Shown piece after piece: positions 17,391 through 24,179 of a stretch of DNA of 64,000 bases. The position numbers and the translations under genes were made by a program. The notes beneath the pieces were generated by a model. It saw only the letters and a list, made by a program, of their open reading frames with translations. It did no database searches and was not told the DNA's origin. Each line of letters opens with the position of its first letter. The stretch's first letter is position 1. Source of the DNA: Nonomuraea wenchangensis (GTDB taxonomy: Bacteria > Actinomycetota > Actinomycetes > Streptosporangiales > Streptosporangiaceae); contig NZ_FOHX01000002.1 of the NCBI RefSeq assembly GCF_900111685.1, forward strand, positions 431,869 to 495,868, written 5' to 3'.

Positions 17391-17933
17391 GTGAGCCGGA
17401 ACATGTCGGCCGCGTTGATCGCCGTTCCCGCCCCCGACACGCCCTACTGGCTCAACCTGCCCTACTGGCTGGTGGGCGTCATCCTCATGATCGCCCTGTT
17501 CGGCGCGTTCCAGGTCTACTACTGGGTCGGCCGCAGGCTCGGCGAGAAGCTCTACGAGTCGCGAATCGGGCGCAAGGTGGGCCGGGCCCGCATCGAGGCG
17601 GTCGAGCGGGTCGTCGAGAAGTGGGGGGCGCTCGCCGTCTACGGGTGCTTCTGGGTGCCGGGGCTGCGCCACACCCTGCCCTGGGTGGCCGGCGCTCTGC
17701 GGGTCTCCTACCCCTGGTACGTCGTCGCGAGCGCGCTCGGCTGCCTGACCTGGGCGCCGCTGTGGTGGTTCGGCGGCGCGGCGGCCCTCTGGGGCTACGT
17801 GCAACTGGCCTCCCACTCGCCCGTCGCCGCCGCGGCCGTGGCCGTGCTGGTCGCCGGCGCGGTGGCCGGGTTCGTGGTGTGGCGCAGGAGGCGGCGGCGC
17901 GCCACGACGGACGAGGAGGCCGTGGCCGCCTAG
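17391..17933 (+). CDS. DedA family (VTT domain) membrane protein
   Basis: A 180-aa protein of the SNARE-associated/DedA superfamily, which act as envelope lipid transporters or flippases. The conserved core is visible: YYWVGRRLGEKLYESRIGRK, WGALAVYGCFWVPGLRHTLP (amphipathic re-entrant loop with the Arg) and the following helices. There are four to five membrane segments and a basic C-tail. Start options are GTG 17388, GTG 17391 or ATG 17403; GGAGGGG lies just before. It is preceded by a DtxR-type box, so iron- or manganese-dependent control is predicted. Confidence 0.85.
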   Translation: MSRNMSAALIAVPAPDTPYWLNLPYWLVGVILMIALFGAFQVYYWVGRRLGEKLYESRIGRKVGRARIEAVERVVEKWGALAVYGCFWVPGLRHTLPWVAGALRVSYPWYVVASALGCLTWAPLWWFGGAAALWGYVQLASHSPVAAAAVAVLVAGAVAGFVVWRRRRRRATTDEEAVAA

Positions 17934-18130
17934 GCCGGCGCCTGGCCCGCCTGGCTGCGGTCCTCGACGACCGCCTCCGGGGCGCTTCTCCGCACCGTCT
18001 CGATGCCGTTCACGCAGGCGGCCTTGCTGGTGAAGCCCTCACCCACCGCCAGCGTCTGCCCATTGGCCGCGACCAGCGCGAACCGGTAACCGCCGCGCCC
18101 GTCCTCGGTGATGATGAACCTGCCCGCCAC
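17930..18130 (-). CDS. DUF1508 (YegP-like) small protein
   Basis: A 66-aa protein: GRFIITEDGRGGYRFALVAA and NGQTLAVGEGFTSKAACVNG match the DUF1508/YegP repeat, with one repeat unit. The role is unknown. The GTG start at 18130 has GGGGGA upstream. It overlaps the DedA stop codon by 4 nt in convergent orientation. Confidence 0.85.
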   Translation of the reverse strand: MAGRFIITEDGRGGYRFALVAANGQTLAVGEGFTSKAACVNGIETVRRSAPEAVVEDRSQAGQAPA

Positions 18131-18223
18131 GGCTGTTCCCCCTTCGATCTAGCATTCATTTACCCCCGCCCGAGGGGGCTTTATGGCGAAGCTAGGCAAA
18201 CGAACTCTTGATCTCCTGCCACC

Positions 18224-19069
18224 ATGTTTGGCATGCGTATTGCGGGATTGATGGGCTCTGCCGCGCTCGCCGTGCTTGTCGGCTTCGCCACCCCAGCGGT
18301 GGCGGCCGACGCTCCCAAGGTGAAGGCGGCCGAGGCGTACGTGGTCGACTCGGCCGGAACGATCCACTTCGGCAAGCGGCAGAGCCGGCGGGTGCCGGTC
18401 GCCAGCCTGGTCAAGGTCATGACCGCGTACGTCGTGCTGCGCGAGGGCCGGCTCACCGACACGATCACCGTCACCGAGGCCGACGTGAAGGACGCCGTCA
18501 GAGAAGGCGCCACCACGGCCGGGCTGCGCGCGGGCGAACGCCTCACGGTCAGGGACCTGCTCCACGGGCTGCTGCTGCCGTCGGGCGCCGACGCGGCCAG
18601 CGCCCTGGCCAGGCGCTACGGGCCGGGCAAGACGGCGTTCGTCGCGAAGATGAACCGCACCGCCCGGGCCCTCGGCCTGGCCGACACCCGTTACACCAAC
18701 GCCGACGGCATGCCCACGCCCGGCAACGGCGGCTACTCGACCGCCGCCGACCAGGTCAGGCTGGCGCAGCGGGCGCTCGCGAACAGCACGTTCCAGGCCA
18801 TGGTGGGGGCGAGGACGTACAAGGTCGGCAAGACCGCCGTGCACCGGGCGCACACCTGGCGCAACTCCAACGAGCTGCTCTCCCGCTCCGCCGACGTGCT
18901 GGGCGTCAAGACCGGCTACACCAGGGCGGCCGGCTACTGCCTGCTGTTCGCCGCCGAGCGGAACGGCGTCCAGATCGTGGGCGCGCTGCTGCACGACGGC
19001 AAGGACGGCCGCTTCACCACGGCCGAGCGGCTGCTCGACTACGCCGCAAGGCGGATCGCGGAAGGCTGA
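18224..19069 (+). CDS. D-alanyl-D-alanine carboxypeptidase (peptidase S11)
   Basis: A 281-aa exported serine peptidase that trims the terminal D-Ala of peptidoglycan stem peptides. The signal peptide spans about residues 1-28 (ending PAVAADA). Catalytic motif 1 is SLVK (S61, K64), and motif 3 is KTG in VLGVKTGYTR. Motif 2 reads SGAD (S120) where the family usually has S-x-N, so the Asn is replaced by Ala. ATG 18233 is an alternative start. A CCCCC/GGGGG hairpin (18163-18178) lies upstream between divergent promoters. It abuts the convergent secreted-protein gene. Confidence 0.88.
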   Translation: MFGMRIAGLMGSAALAVLVGFATPAVAADAPKVKAAEAYVVDSAGTIHFGKRQSRRVPVASLVKVMTAYVVLREGRLTDTITVTEADVKDAVREGATTAGLRAGERLTVRDLLHGLLLPSGADAASALARRYGPGKTAFVAKMNRTARALGLADTRYTNADGMPTPGNGGYSTAADQVRLAQRALANSTFQAMVGARTYKVGKTAVHRAHTWRNSNELLSRSADVLGVKTGYTRAAGYCLLFAAERNGVQIVGALLHDGKDGRFTTAERLLDYAARRIAEG

Positions 19070-19591
19070 TCAGCCGAACGTCATCGTCCCCGTGCCGGTC
19101 AGACGGCTCAGCCCTTCGGTGGCGCAGGAGACGAGGCCCGCGTCCGGCGTCAGGCCGCCGCTCGCCCGGCGGCCCTTGAGCGGGCCGTAGGTCACCGTGC
19201 CGGTAAGCAGGCTGTCGGCGGGGCGATGGGTGGCCAGGCTGCCCGCGCCGCCGCTGATCGTGGAGGTGCCGAGGGGGCGGCCGTCCCAGCCGAACCAGAT
19301 GACGCTCGCACGGCCGCGTACCCGGGCGGCGCTGGTGCAGGAGGTGTCGGCGGTGACGCGCAGGGACACCCAGCCGGACCGCAGGGCGGAGGCCGAGCCG
19401 TCCGGCGAGACGCACCCGGTGAGCTGCAGGTTGCCCCGTACGGTGACCCGCCGGGGCGTCAGCCCGACGGTCGGCGTGAAGCTCAGCGACCGGCCGGGCG
19501 GCGTCGCGACCGCGCAGGTCAGCGCGGCGGGTGGAGCAGCGTACGTGGTGCGCGTCGCGACCGCCATCGCGATGATCCACCCCAGGTCCAT
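19070..19591 (-). CDS. Secreted protein of unknown function
   Basis: A 173-aa protein with a short N-terminal hydrophobic stretch (GWIIAMAVATRTTYA) that may be a signal peptide. The remainder is beta-rich with four Cys (LTCAVA, LTGCVSP, TSCTSA, VSCATE) likely paired in two disulfides, as expected outside the membrane. GGGGAGG precedes ATG 19591. The stop directly abuts the stop of the S11 peptidase gene. The family is not recognised. Confidence 0.7.
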   Translation of the reverse strand: MDLGWIIAMAVATRTTYAAPPAALTCAVATPPGRSLSFTPTVGLTPRRVTVRGNLQLTGCVSPDGSASALRSGWVSLRVTADTSCTSAARVRGRASVIWFGWDGRPLGTSTISGGAGSLATHRPADSLLTGTVTYGPLKGRRASGGLTPDAGLVSCATEGLSRLTGTGTMTFG

Positions 19592-19709
19592 GAGCCTCCC
19601 CTGTCACCCACCGTCATGGCGGAGTCACAGGCGGCAGCATATGCCGAACCCCGTTCGCTTCGTGCCTGCCACAGGTAGGGTGGGCCTCCCTCCTCGACAA
19701 AGGAAAAGC

Positions 19710-20003
19710 ATGGCGGCATTCATCGAGGTCCGCACCACGGTCGAAGGCCACGAGAAGGCGGCGGTTCTGGCGCACGAGATCCTGGGGGCGGATCTCGCCA
19801 CCTCCATCGACATCGACGAGGTGCCTTCCCCCTCCTCATCCGCCGAGACGTCCACCTGGCGGCTCACCCTGATCACCACGGACGCGCACGCCCCCGCGAT
19901 GGAGGCGCTGATCAGGTCGGCAGGCCCCGCCGGCCCGATCGAGAGCAGACCGGTCACGTACGACATCGACAACTATCCAGACTGGATGCCCGGCCACCCT
20001 TGA
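19710..20003 (+). CDS. Divergent CutA-like protein
   Basis: A 97-aa protein resembling the ferredoxin-like CutA1 family. It begins AAFIEVRTTVEGHEKAAVLA (family: V-x-TT-x3-E-A-x2-LA), has ETSTWRLTLITTDAHAPAME (family: E-W-x-L-x3-T-x6-L-E) and ends YDIDNYPDWM (family: ...Y-L-x-W). The ACVxI metal-site region is replaced by LATSIDID, so divalent-cation binding may be lost. AAAGGA lies upstream of ATG 19710. Assignment rests on pattern only. Confidence 0.55.
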   Translation: MAAFIEVRTTVEGHEKAAVLAHEILGADLATSIDIDEVPSPSSSAETSTWRLTLITTDAHAPAMEALIRSAGPAGPIESRPVTYDIDNYPDWMPGHP

Positions 20004-20021
20004 CCGGCCCCCGATCGGACG

Positions 20022-20285
20022 TCAGCCCTTCGCGCCGTTCCTGACCGCCCGGCGGTGGAAGGTCTGCGCGCCCGCGCGGTGCACCGCGGCCTTGACCAGG
20101 CCGAAGATCGCGCCCTGCAGCGCCGCGGCGACCAGGATCTCCGCCCACCCGCGCTCCAGGTCGTCGGCGTCCGGCGCGTCCTCCTCCCCCGACGCCATCG
20201 TCCACACCCGCTTGAACAGCGCGGCGGCCAGCGCGGCGCTGAGCATGCCCATCCCGAGCGACAGCGTTTTCTCTACGGCGTGCAT
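20022..20285 (-). CDS. DUF4235 small membrane protein
   Basis: An 87-aa protein with two hydrophobic segments (LGMGMLSAALAAALFKRVW; EILVAAALQGAIFGLVKAAV) separated by an acidic loop (SGEEDAPDADDLERGW). This is the DUF4235 layout common in actinobacteria, of unknown function. ATG 20285 has GAGGAGAGG upstream. An in-frame start at 20408 would add 41 non-conserved residues. Confidence 0.8.
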   Translation of the reverse strand: MHAVEKTLSLGMGMLSAALAAALFKRVWTMASGEEDAPDADDLERGWAEILVAAALQGAIFGLVKAAVHRAGAQTFHRRAVRNGAKG

Positions 20286-20419
20286 CTCATCCTCTCCTCG
20301 ACGACGCTGCTTGCCCGTGCCCCGTGTGAGCCGCCTAAACCCGTTTGAGCCAGCAAGTGCAGAGGTGGATCCGCCGGAAACCCCGTGCCTGTCGGGGTTG
20401 CCGGGCATGATGGCCAGCT

Positions 20420-20836
20420 ATGCCAGCGCGTCGCTCGCCCAACACCCGGCCGTCACGTGACGAGCTCTCGGATGATGCCGTTCTGACCCAGTTCGGCAAC
20501 AGACTCAACCCGGGGTTCTGCATTTTCCCGTTCCGAAGTCAGCTTCGTATCGGGGAGAAGGGCCTGTCCCTCACCATCGGTGAGCGCAGCGTCAAAGAGA
20601 TGGTTGACCTGATGTACCGCGGCCGGCGAAGCGCGAGCATGCACGACGGGGTCAGGTACACGACGGCTGGCAAACTGCGAGCAGCAGGCTTCCTGATTGT
20701 CCTGGATGGGGGCAAAAGAAACCCTGACCATGTGTCTGTCTGCCTGGACGGAGATACTGATTGGACCGACGATGAGAGTGCGCGCTTTAGTGAGTGCTTT
20801 GGCCAACCGGTTTGGATGGAGGACGGCGATGCCTGA
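20420..20836 (+). CDS. Hypothetical protein, first gene of a lower-GC pair
   Basis: A 138-aa protein without signal peptide or membrane helix that I do not recognise. It has mixed alpha/beta character (FGNRLNPGFCIFPFRSQLR, ERSVKEMVDLMYRGRR, GVRYTTAGKLRAAGFLIVLD) and an acidic C-terminus. Base composition is clearly lower in G+C than the neighbours, with AT-ending codons such as ttt, att and gtt, which suggests recent transfer. The stop overlaps the next start in ATGCCTGA, so the two are translationally coupled. Toxin-antitoxin or toxin-immunity pairing is possible but not shown. Confidence 0.7.
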   Translation: MPARRSPNTRPSRDELSDDAVLTQFGNRLNPGFCIFPFRSQLRIGEKGLSLTIGERSVKEMVDLMYRGRRSASMHDGVRYTTAGKLRAAGFLIVLDGGKRNPDHVSVCLDGDTDWTDDESARFSECFGQPVWMEDGDA

Positions 20837-21272
20837 GCTGGTACATCTCCAGTTCGGCGCGAAGCCCTGGGAGCCCTCCGAGACCTCCAGGGTCATCGCG
20901 GTGTACGACAAGCACGACCGGCCGACCTGCGGGCTCATCGAGCAGCAGGGGCACATGTTCCTCTTCGACTGCGTCGAGGGCCATGCCTGGGACATCAATG
21001 TGTGGGCCTACGTCGAGGTAACCGAAGATCAGATCGCGGAGCTGACGGCGGCCGAAGGCGCGGAGTTCGCGGCGACCGTCGATCGGGCCCTCAAACGCGT
21101 GCCGCTCGTAGCAGCTCTCGCGGTCGGGGACCGGCTGGAAATGGCCCACGTCCTGGGGCCCGAAGAAACGGGACCGAACGCGTACACGAGCATCATGGAA
21201 GCCGTGCTCGCGAAGATCGAGCGCGGCACGAACGCGGCCGAGACGCTGCGCAGAGTTCAGCTTGTCACTTGA
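20829..21272 (+). CDS. Hypothetical protein, second gene of the pair
   Basis: A 147-aa cytosolic-looking protein with no recognised family. The N-terminal half is beta-rich (VIAVYDKHDRPTCGLIEQQG, HMFLFDCVEGHAWDINVWAY). The C-terminal half is helical and acidic (EDQIAELTAAEGAEFAATVD, YTSIMEAVLAKIERG). Its start overlaps the upstream stop by 8 nt. It is also less GC-rich than the surroundings, though less so than its partner. An acidic partner of a basic one would fit an antitoxin or immunity role (inference only). A hairpin follows at 21292-21342. Confidence 0.7.
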   Translation: MPELVHLQFGAKPWEPSETSRVIAVYDKHDRPTCGLIEQQGHMFLFDCVEGHAWDINVWAYVEVTEDQIAELTAAEGAEFAATVDRALKRVPLVAALAVGDRLEMAHVLGPEETGPNAYTSIMEAVLAKIERGTNAAETLRRVQLVT

Positions 21273-21616
21273 TTGGGCGTGCCGACGTGAAGAGCCCCTG
21301 CCCGGCCGGCCTCCTTGCCGGCGGTTGACCGAGCGGGGGCTCCGCCCTGCGGCAGCCGAGCCTCGAACTCATGCGTCCGGCGCGGTGTCGCGGGCCTCGG
21401 TCTGAACGCCCGAGCGGTCGTACCGGTCATCCCGGCCGGCGCGCCGACCCGCACATGTCCCACCTCACGCGGCCGACTCGGCCCAGCCCGCTGGTGTCTC
21501 CTGCACGGCACGGATGAACCGCTCGGGCTCGCCCTCGGCGGTGATGTCGGGGGCCAGCAGCTGTGGTCAGTGCCGTCATCGTCCAACCCTGCCGCCGACC
21601 ACAAGGTCCGATCGAG
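21273..21616. other. 344-nt stretch without a supported gene
   Basis: It holds a nested hairpin (arms GAGCCCC 21292-21298 and GGGGCTC 21336-21342, inner GCCGGC arms 21305-21310 and 21317-21322) that may terminate the upstream pair. It also holds a short minus-strand open segment (21465-21566) ending in FIRAVQETPAGWAESAA with coding-like codon use but no start. This could be the 3' remnant of a decayed gene. Confidence 0.4.
21292..21342 (+). terminator. Nested hairpin after the lower-GC pair
   Basis: GAGCCCC pairs with GGGGCTC, enclosing a GCCGGC/GCCGGC stem with loop CTCCTT. No U-tract follows. Confidence 0.4.
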
Positions 21617-22435
21617 CTACGCCTGGCCGGTGTTGCGCATCAGGCCGTGGCAGGCGATGGCCGCCGCGGCCACCACGTTGAGCGAGTCGACGCCCGCCGC
21701 CATCGCCGTCGCGCTCATCGGGATGCACACCGCCTGGTCGGCCTCCTCCAGCCAGTGGGACGACAGCCCGTCCCCCTCGGAGCCCAGGAGCAGGGCCACC
21801 CGGTCGGACAGTTTCACCGTGTCGATCGGCGTGGCCTTCTGGTCCGGCGTCAGGGCCAGCGTCTGGAAGCCCGCCTCGCGCAGCCGGGACAAGCCTTCGT
21901 ACCAGTCGTCCATGCGGGCGTACGGGATCGAGAAGACCGCCCCCATCGACACCTTGACCGCGCGGCGGTAGAGGGGGTCCGCGCACCGGGGGGAGAGGAT
22001 GACCGCGTCCACTCCCAGCGCCGCCGCCGACCTGAAGATGGCGCCGATGTTGCTGTGGTCGACCAGGTCCTCCAGCACCAGCAGGCGGCGGGCTCCGCCC
22101 TTGAGCAGGCGTTCCACGGACGGCAGCGGGAGGCGTTCCATCGAGGCGAGGGCGCCGCGGTGGACCTTGAAGCCGGCGATGCCGGCCATGATCTCGTCGC
22201 TGACGACGTAGACGAGGGCGTCGCCGAGGACGTCGGCGAGTGAGGGGAGCCAGCGGCGGGTGGTCAGGACCGAGCGGATGGGGTAGCCGGCGCCGATGGC
22301 CCGCCTGATGACCTTCTCGCCCTCGGCGAGGAAGAGGCCGCGCTCGGCCTCCAGGCTCTTGCGCAGCTCGACGTCCCGCAGCCGGGTGTAGTCGGAGAGG
22401 CGGGGGTCGTCGGCGTCGGTGACGTACTCAAGCAC
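21617..22435 (-). CDS. SpoU/TrmH family RNA 2'-O-methyltransferase
   Basis: A 272-aa SPOUT methyltransferase acting on rRNA or tRNA with SAM. The N-terminal substrate-binding domain (LFLAEGEKVIRRAIGAGYPI) is followed by the trefoil-knot catalytic domain with motif 1 NIGAIFRSAAALGVDA, motif 2 ALLLGSEGDGLS and motif 3 CIPMSATAMAAGVDSLNV. Length and order match TsnR/RlmB-like enzymes. The target nucleotide is unknown. Confidence 0.9.
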   Translation of the reverse strand: MLEYVTDADDPRLSDYTRLRDVELRKSLEAERGLFLAEGEKVIRRAIGAGYPIRSVLTTRRWLPSLADVLGDALVYVVSDEIMAGIAGFKVHRGALASMERLPLPSVERLLKGGARRLLVLEDLVDHSNIGAIFRSAAALGVDAVILSPRCADPLYRRAVKVSMGAVFSIPYARMDDWYEGLSRLREAGFQTLALTPDQKATPIDTVKLSDRVALLLGSEGDGLSSHWLEEADQAVCIPMSATAMAAGVDSLNVVAAAAIACHGLMRNTGQA

Positions 22436-22454
22436 CTCTCGATAGTGCCAGTGC

Positions 22455-23228
22455 TCAGGCGCCGTCCGGGACGGCCGGGCGGCGCCGTCTGAGCTGCCAG
22501 AGCGCGGCGTAGCAGGCGAGGACCAGGCACAGGCCGACGACGGTGCCCGCGCCGGTCTTGGTGAGCACGCTGGGCAGGCCGAGCGCCGGGTTCGGCTCGT
22601 CCACCAGGGGCCAGACGAGCGCTCCGGCGACGATGCCCGCCGCGCAGGCCGCGAGGACGCCGCCGCGTACGCGGGCGGGGACGGCGAGCCGTTCGGGCAC
22701 CGGCGCGGGCGCCATCCGGGCGAGGCCGCGCCAGGCCCACCACACGACGGCGGCGAGGCCGGCGGCCGAGGAGGTGTACTGCAGGACCCGGAAGAGCGGC
22801 AGCACCCCGAGGACCTCCACGGAGAGCCAGTCGCCCCAGAGTGCGGGGCCGGTGGAGTGGGTGAAGGAGTCCCAGGCGACGTGGGTGGCGGCGCCGATCA
22901 GGGCTCCGGCCAGGATGGGGGCCGGCCGGAGCCGCGCGGGCGCGAGCAGCGCGGCCCGGCCGGCGAGCGCGGGCGGCAGCAGGGCGGTCAGGGGGTCGCG
23001 GAGGACGCCGTGGAACAGCGCCACCAGCAGCACCGCCGCGGCCAGGTCGAGGGTGAGCACGCCGGTCCAGGAGTGCCAGTCGGTGTAGTCGGGCAGGAAC
23101 GGCAGGAAGATCGGCAGGTCGGGCACCATCGCGCCCACGGCCAGCGCCCAGGGGTCGGCGAGGCGGCGCACCCGGGCCGCCGAGACCAGCGGCAGCACCG
23201 CCGCGATGTGTGCGGGCGTGAACGGCAT
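22455..23228 (-). CDS. DUF4184 family membrane protein
   Basis: A 257-aa multi-pass protein. The opening MPFTPAHIAAVLPL and the segments GAMVPDLPIFLPF and GAATHVAWDSFTHSTG are characteristic of DUF4184, which has conserved His/Asp residues resembling membrane hydrolases of the YdjM type. ATG 23228 has GGGGGAGA upstream. The stop lies 20 nt before the SpoU start on the same strand, so the two may be co-transcribed. No function is established. Confidence 0.85.
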   Translation of the reverse strand: MPFTPAHIAAVLPLVSAARVRRLADPWALAVGAMVPDLPIFLPFLPDYTDWHSWTGVLTLDLAAAVLLVALFHGVLRDPLTALLPPALAGRAALLAPARLRPAPILAGALIGAATHVAWDSFTHSTGPALWGDWLSVEVLGVLPLFRVLQYTSSAAGLAAVVWWAWRGLARMAPAPVPERLAVPARVRGGVLAACAAGIVAGALVWPLVDEPNPALGLPSVLTKTGAGTVVGLCLVLACYAALWQLRRRRPAVPDGA

Positions 23229-23352
23229 CGGTTTCTCCCCCTCGTCGCTGCCATTATCGGCCGATCTTGACCATCCCTTGCCGGGCCGGACGCCGTTCTC
23301 GCGTACGGTGACGGGTACGTAACTCTCTGTTGCCGGGCTCGGGAGGTTCGTC

Positions 23353-23988
23353 ATGTCTGAACAGCGGATCGATGAGCGCCTCGCGGTGTCGGCGGAGTGG
23401 CTGGGCGACGCCCGCGCGGCCCGCGCGCTCTCCCTGGTCACGCTCGGCTGGCTCGGCGTGGAGAGCACGCTCGGCCTGGTGGCGGGGACGGCGGCGCATT
23501 CGGTCGCGCTCATCGGCTGGGCGCTGTCCGCGCTGGTGGAGGCGGCGGCCAGCCTGATCGTGCTGTGGCGGTTCACCGGCTCGCGCACGCTGTCGCCGGG
23601 TGCCGAGGGCACGGCGCGGCGGGCGGTCGCCGTGAGCTTCTGGCTGCTGGCCCCCTATCTCGTCGCGCACGTGGCGTACGACCTGGGCGAGGGGCATCGG
23701 GCGGCGCCGAGCGCGCTCGGGATCGTGGTGACGGCGGTCAGCCTGGCCGGCATGCCGGTGCTGGGCCTGGCCAAGCGCCGGCTCGGCCGCAGGCTGGGCT
23801 CGGCCGCGACCGCGGGCGAGGGCACCCAGAATCTCATCTGCGGCGCGACGGCGGCCGGGGTCCTGATCGGGCTCTGGCTCAACACGCTGGGCTGGTGGTG
23901 GGCGGACCCGGCGATGGCGGTGGCGCTCGCGGTGGTGGGCGTTCGGGAGGGCGCGCGGGCCTGGCGTGGCCACGCCTGCTGCCACTGA
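23353..23988 (+). CDS. Cation diffusion facilitator-like membrane protein
   Basis: A 211-aa protein with about six membrane helices and CDF-like order. Helix 2 region is SVALIGWALSALVEAAASL, and helix 5-6 ends GWWWADPAMAVALAVVGVRE, which matches the CDF WWADP signature. The HxxxD zinc site expected in helix 2 is absent (ALSALVE), and the C-terminal cytoplasmic CDF domain is missing; it ends HACCH instead. It may therefore carry a different substrate or none. GGGAGG precedes ATG 23353. Confidence 0.7.
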   Translation: MSEQRIDERLAVSAEWLGDARAARALSLVTLGWLGVESTLGLVAGTAAHSVALIGWALSALVEAAASLIVLWRFTGSRTLSPGAEGTARRAVAVSFWLLAPYLVAHVAYDLGEGHRAAPSALGIVVTAVSLAGMPVLGLAKRRLGRRLGSAATAGEGTQNLICGATAAGVLIGLWLNTLGWWWADPAMAVALAVVGVREGARAWRGHACCH

Positions 23989-24179
23989 CCGCGTACGGTC
24001 GAGGATCCTCGCACCGCCTGTCACCGGTCCCGCAGCGGCCCCGTGTGGTCGCCGTGCGTCATCACCGCACCAAAAGGGCTGTTTTGCACCACTGACCGCA
24101 CCGAGTATCGTTCCCGGAGTATTGCGGAGCAACTCCCGCTAGGGTCTCCGGAAGGTCACGACTCACCGAAGAGGACATC

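Noticed and set aside
18163..18178. CCCCC-GCCCGA-GGGGG hairpin as a terminator
   Set aside because: It lies between two divergent starts, not after a gene. More likely part of a 5' leader.
21257..21604. Minus-strand ORF of 115 codons in the gap after the lower-GC pair
   Set aside because: No Shine-Dalgarno, no family, Arg/Pro/Ser-rich composition, and overlaps hairpins. A different frame shows better coding character over a short stretch.
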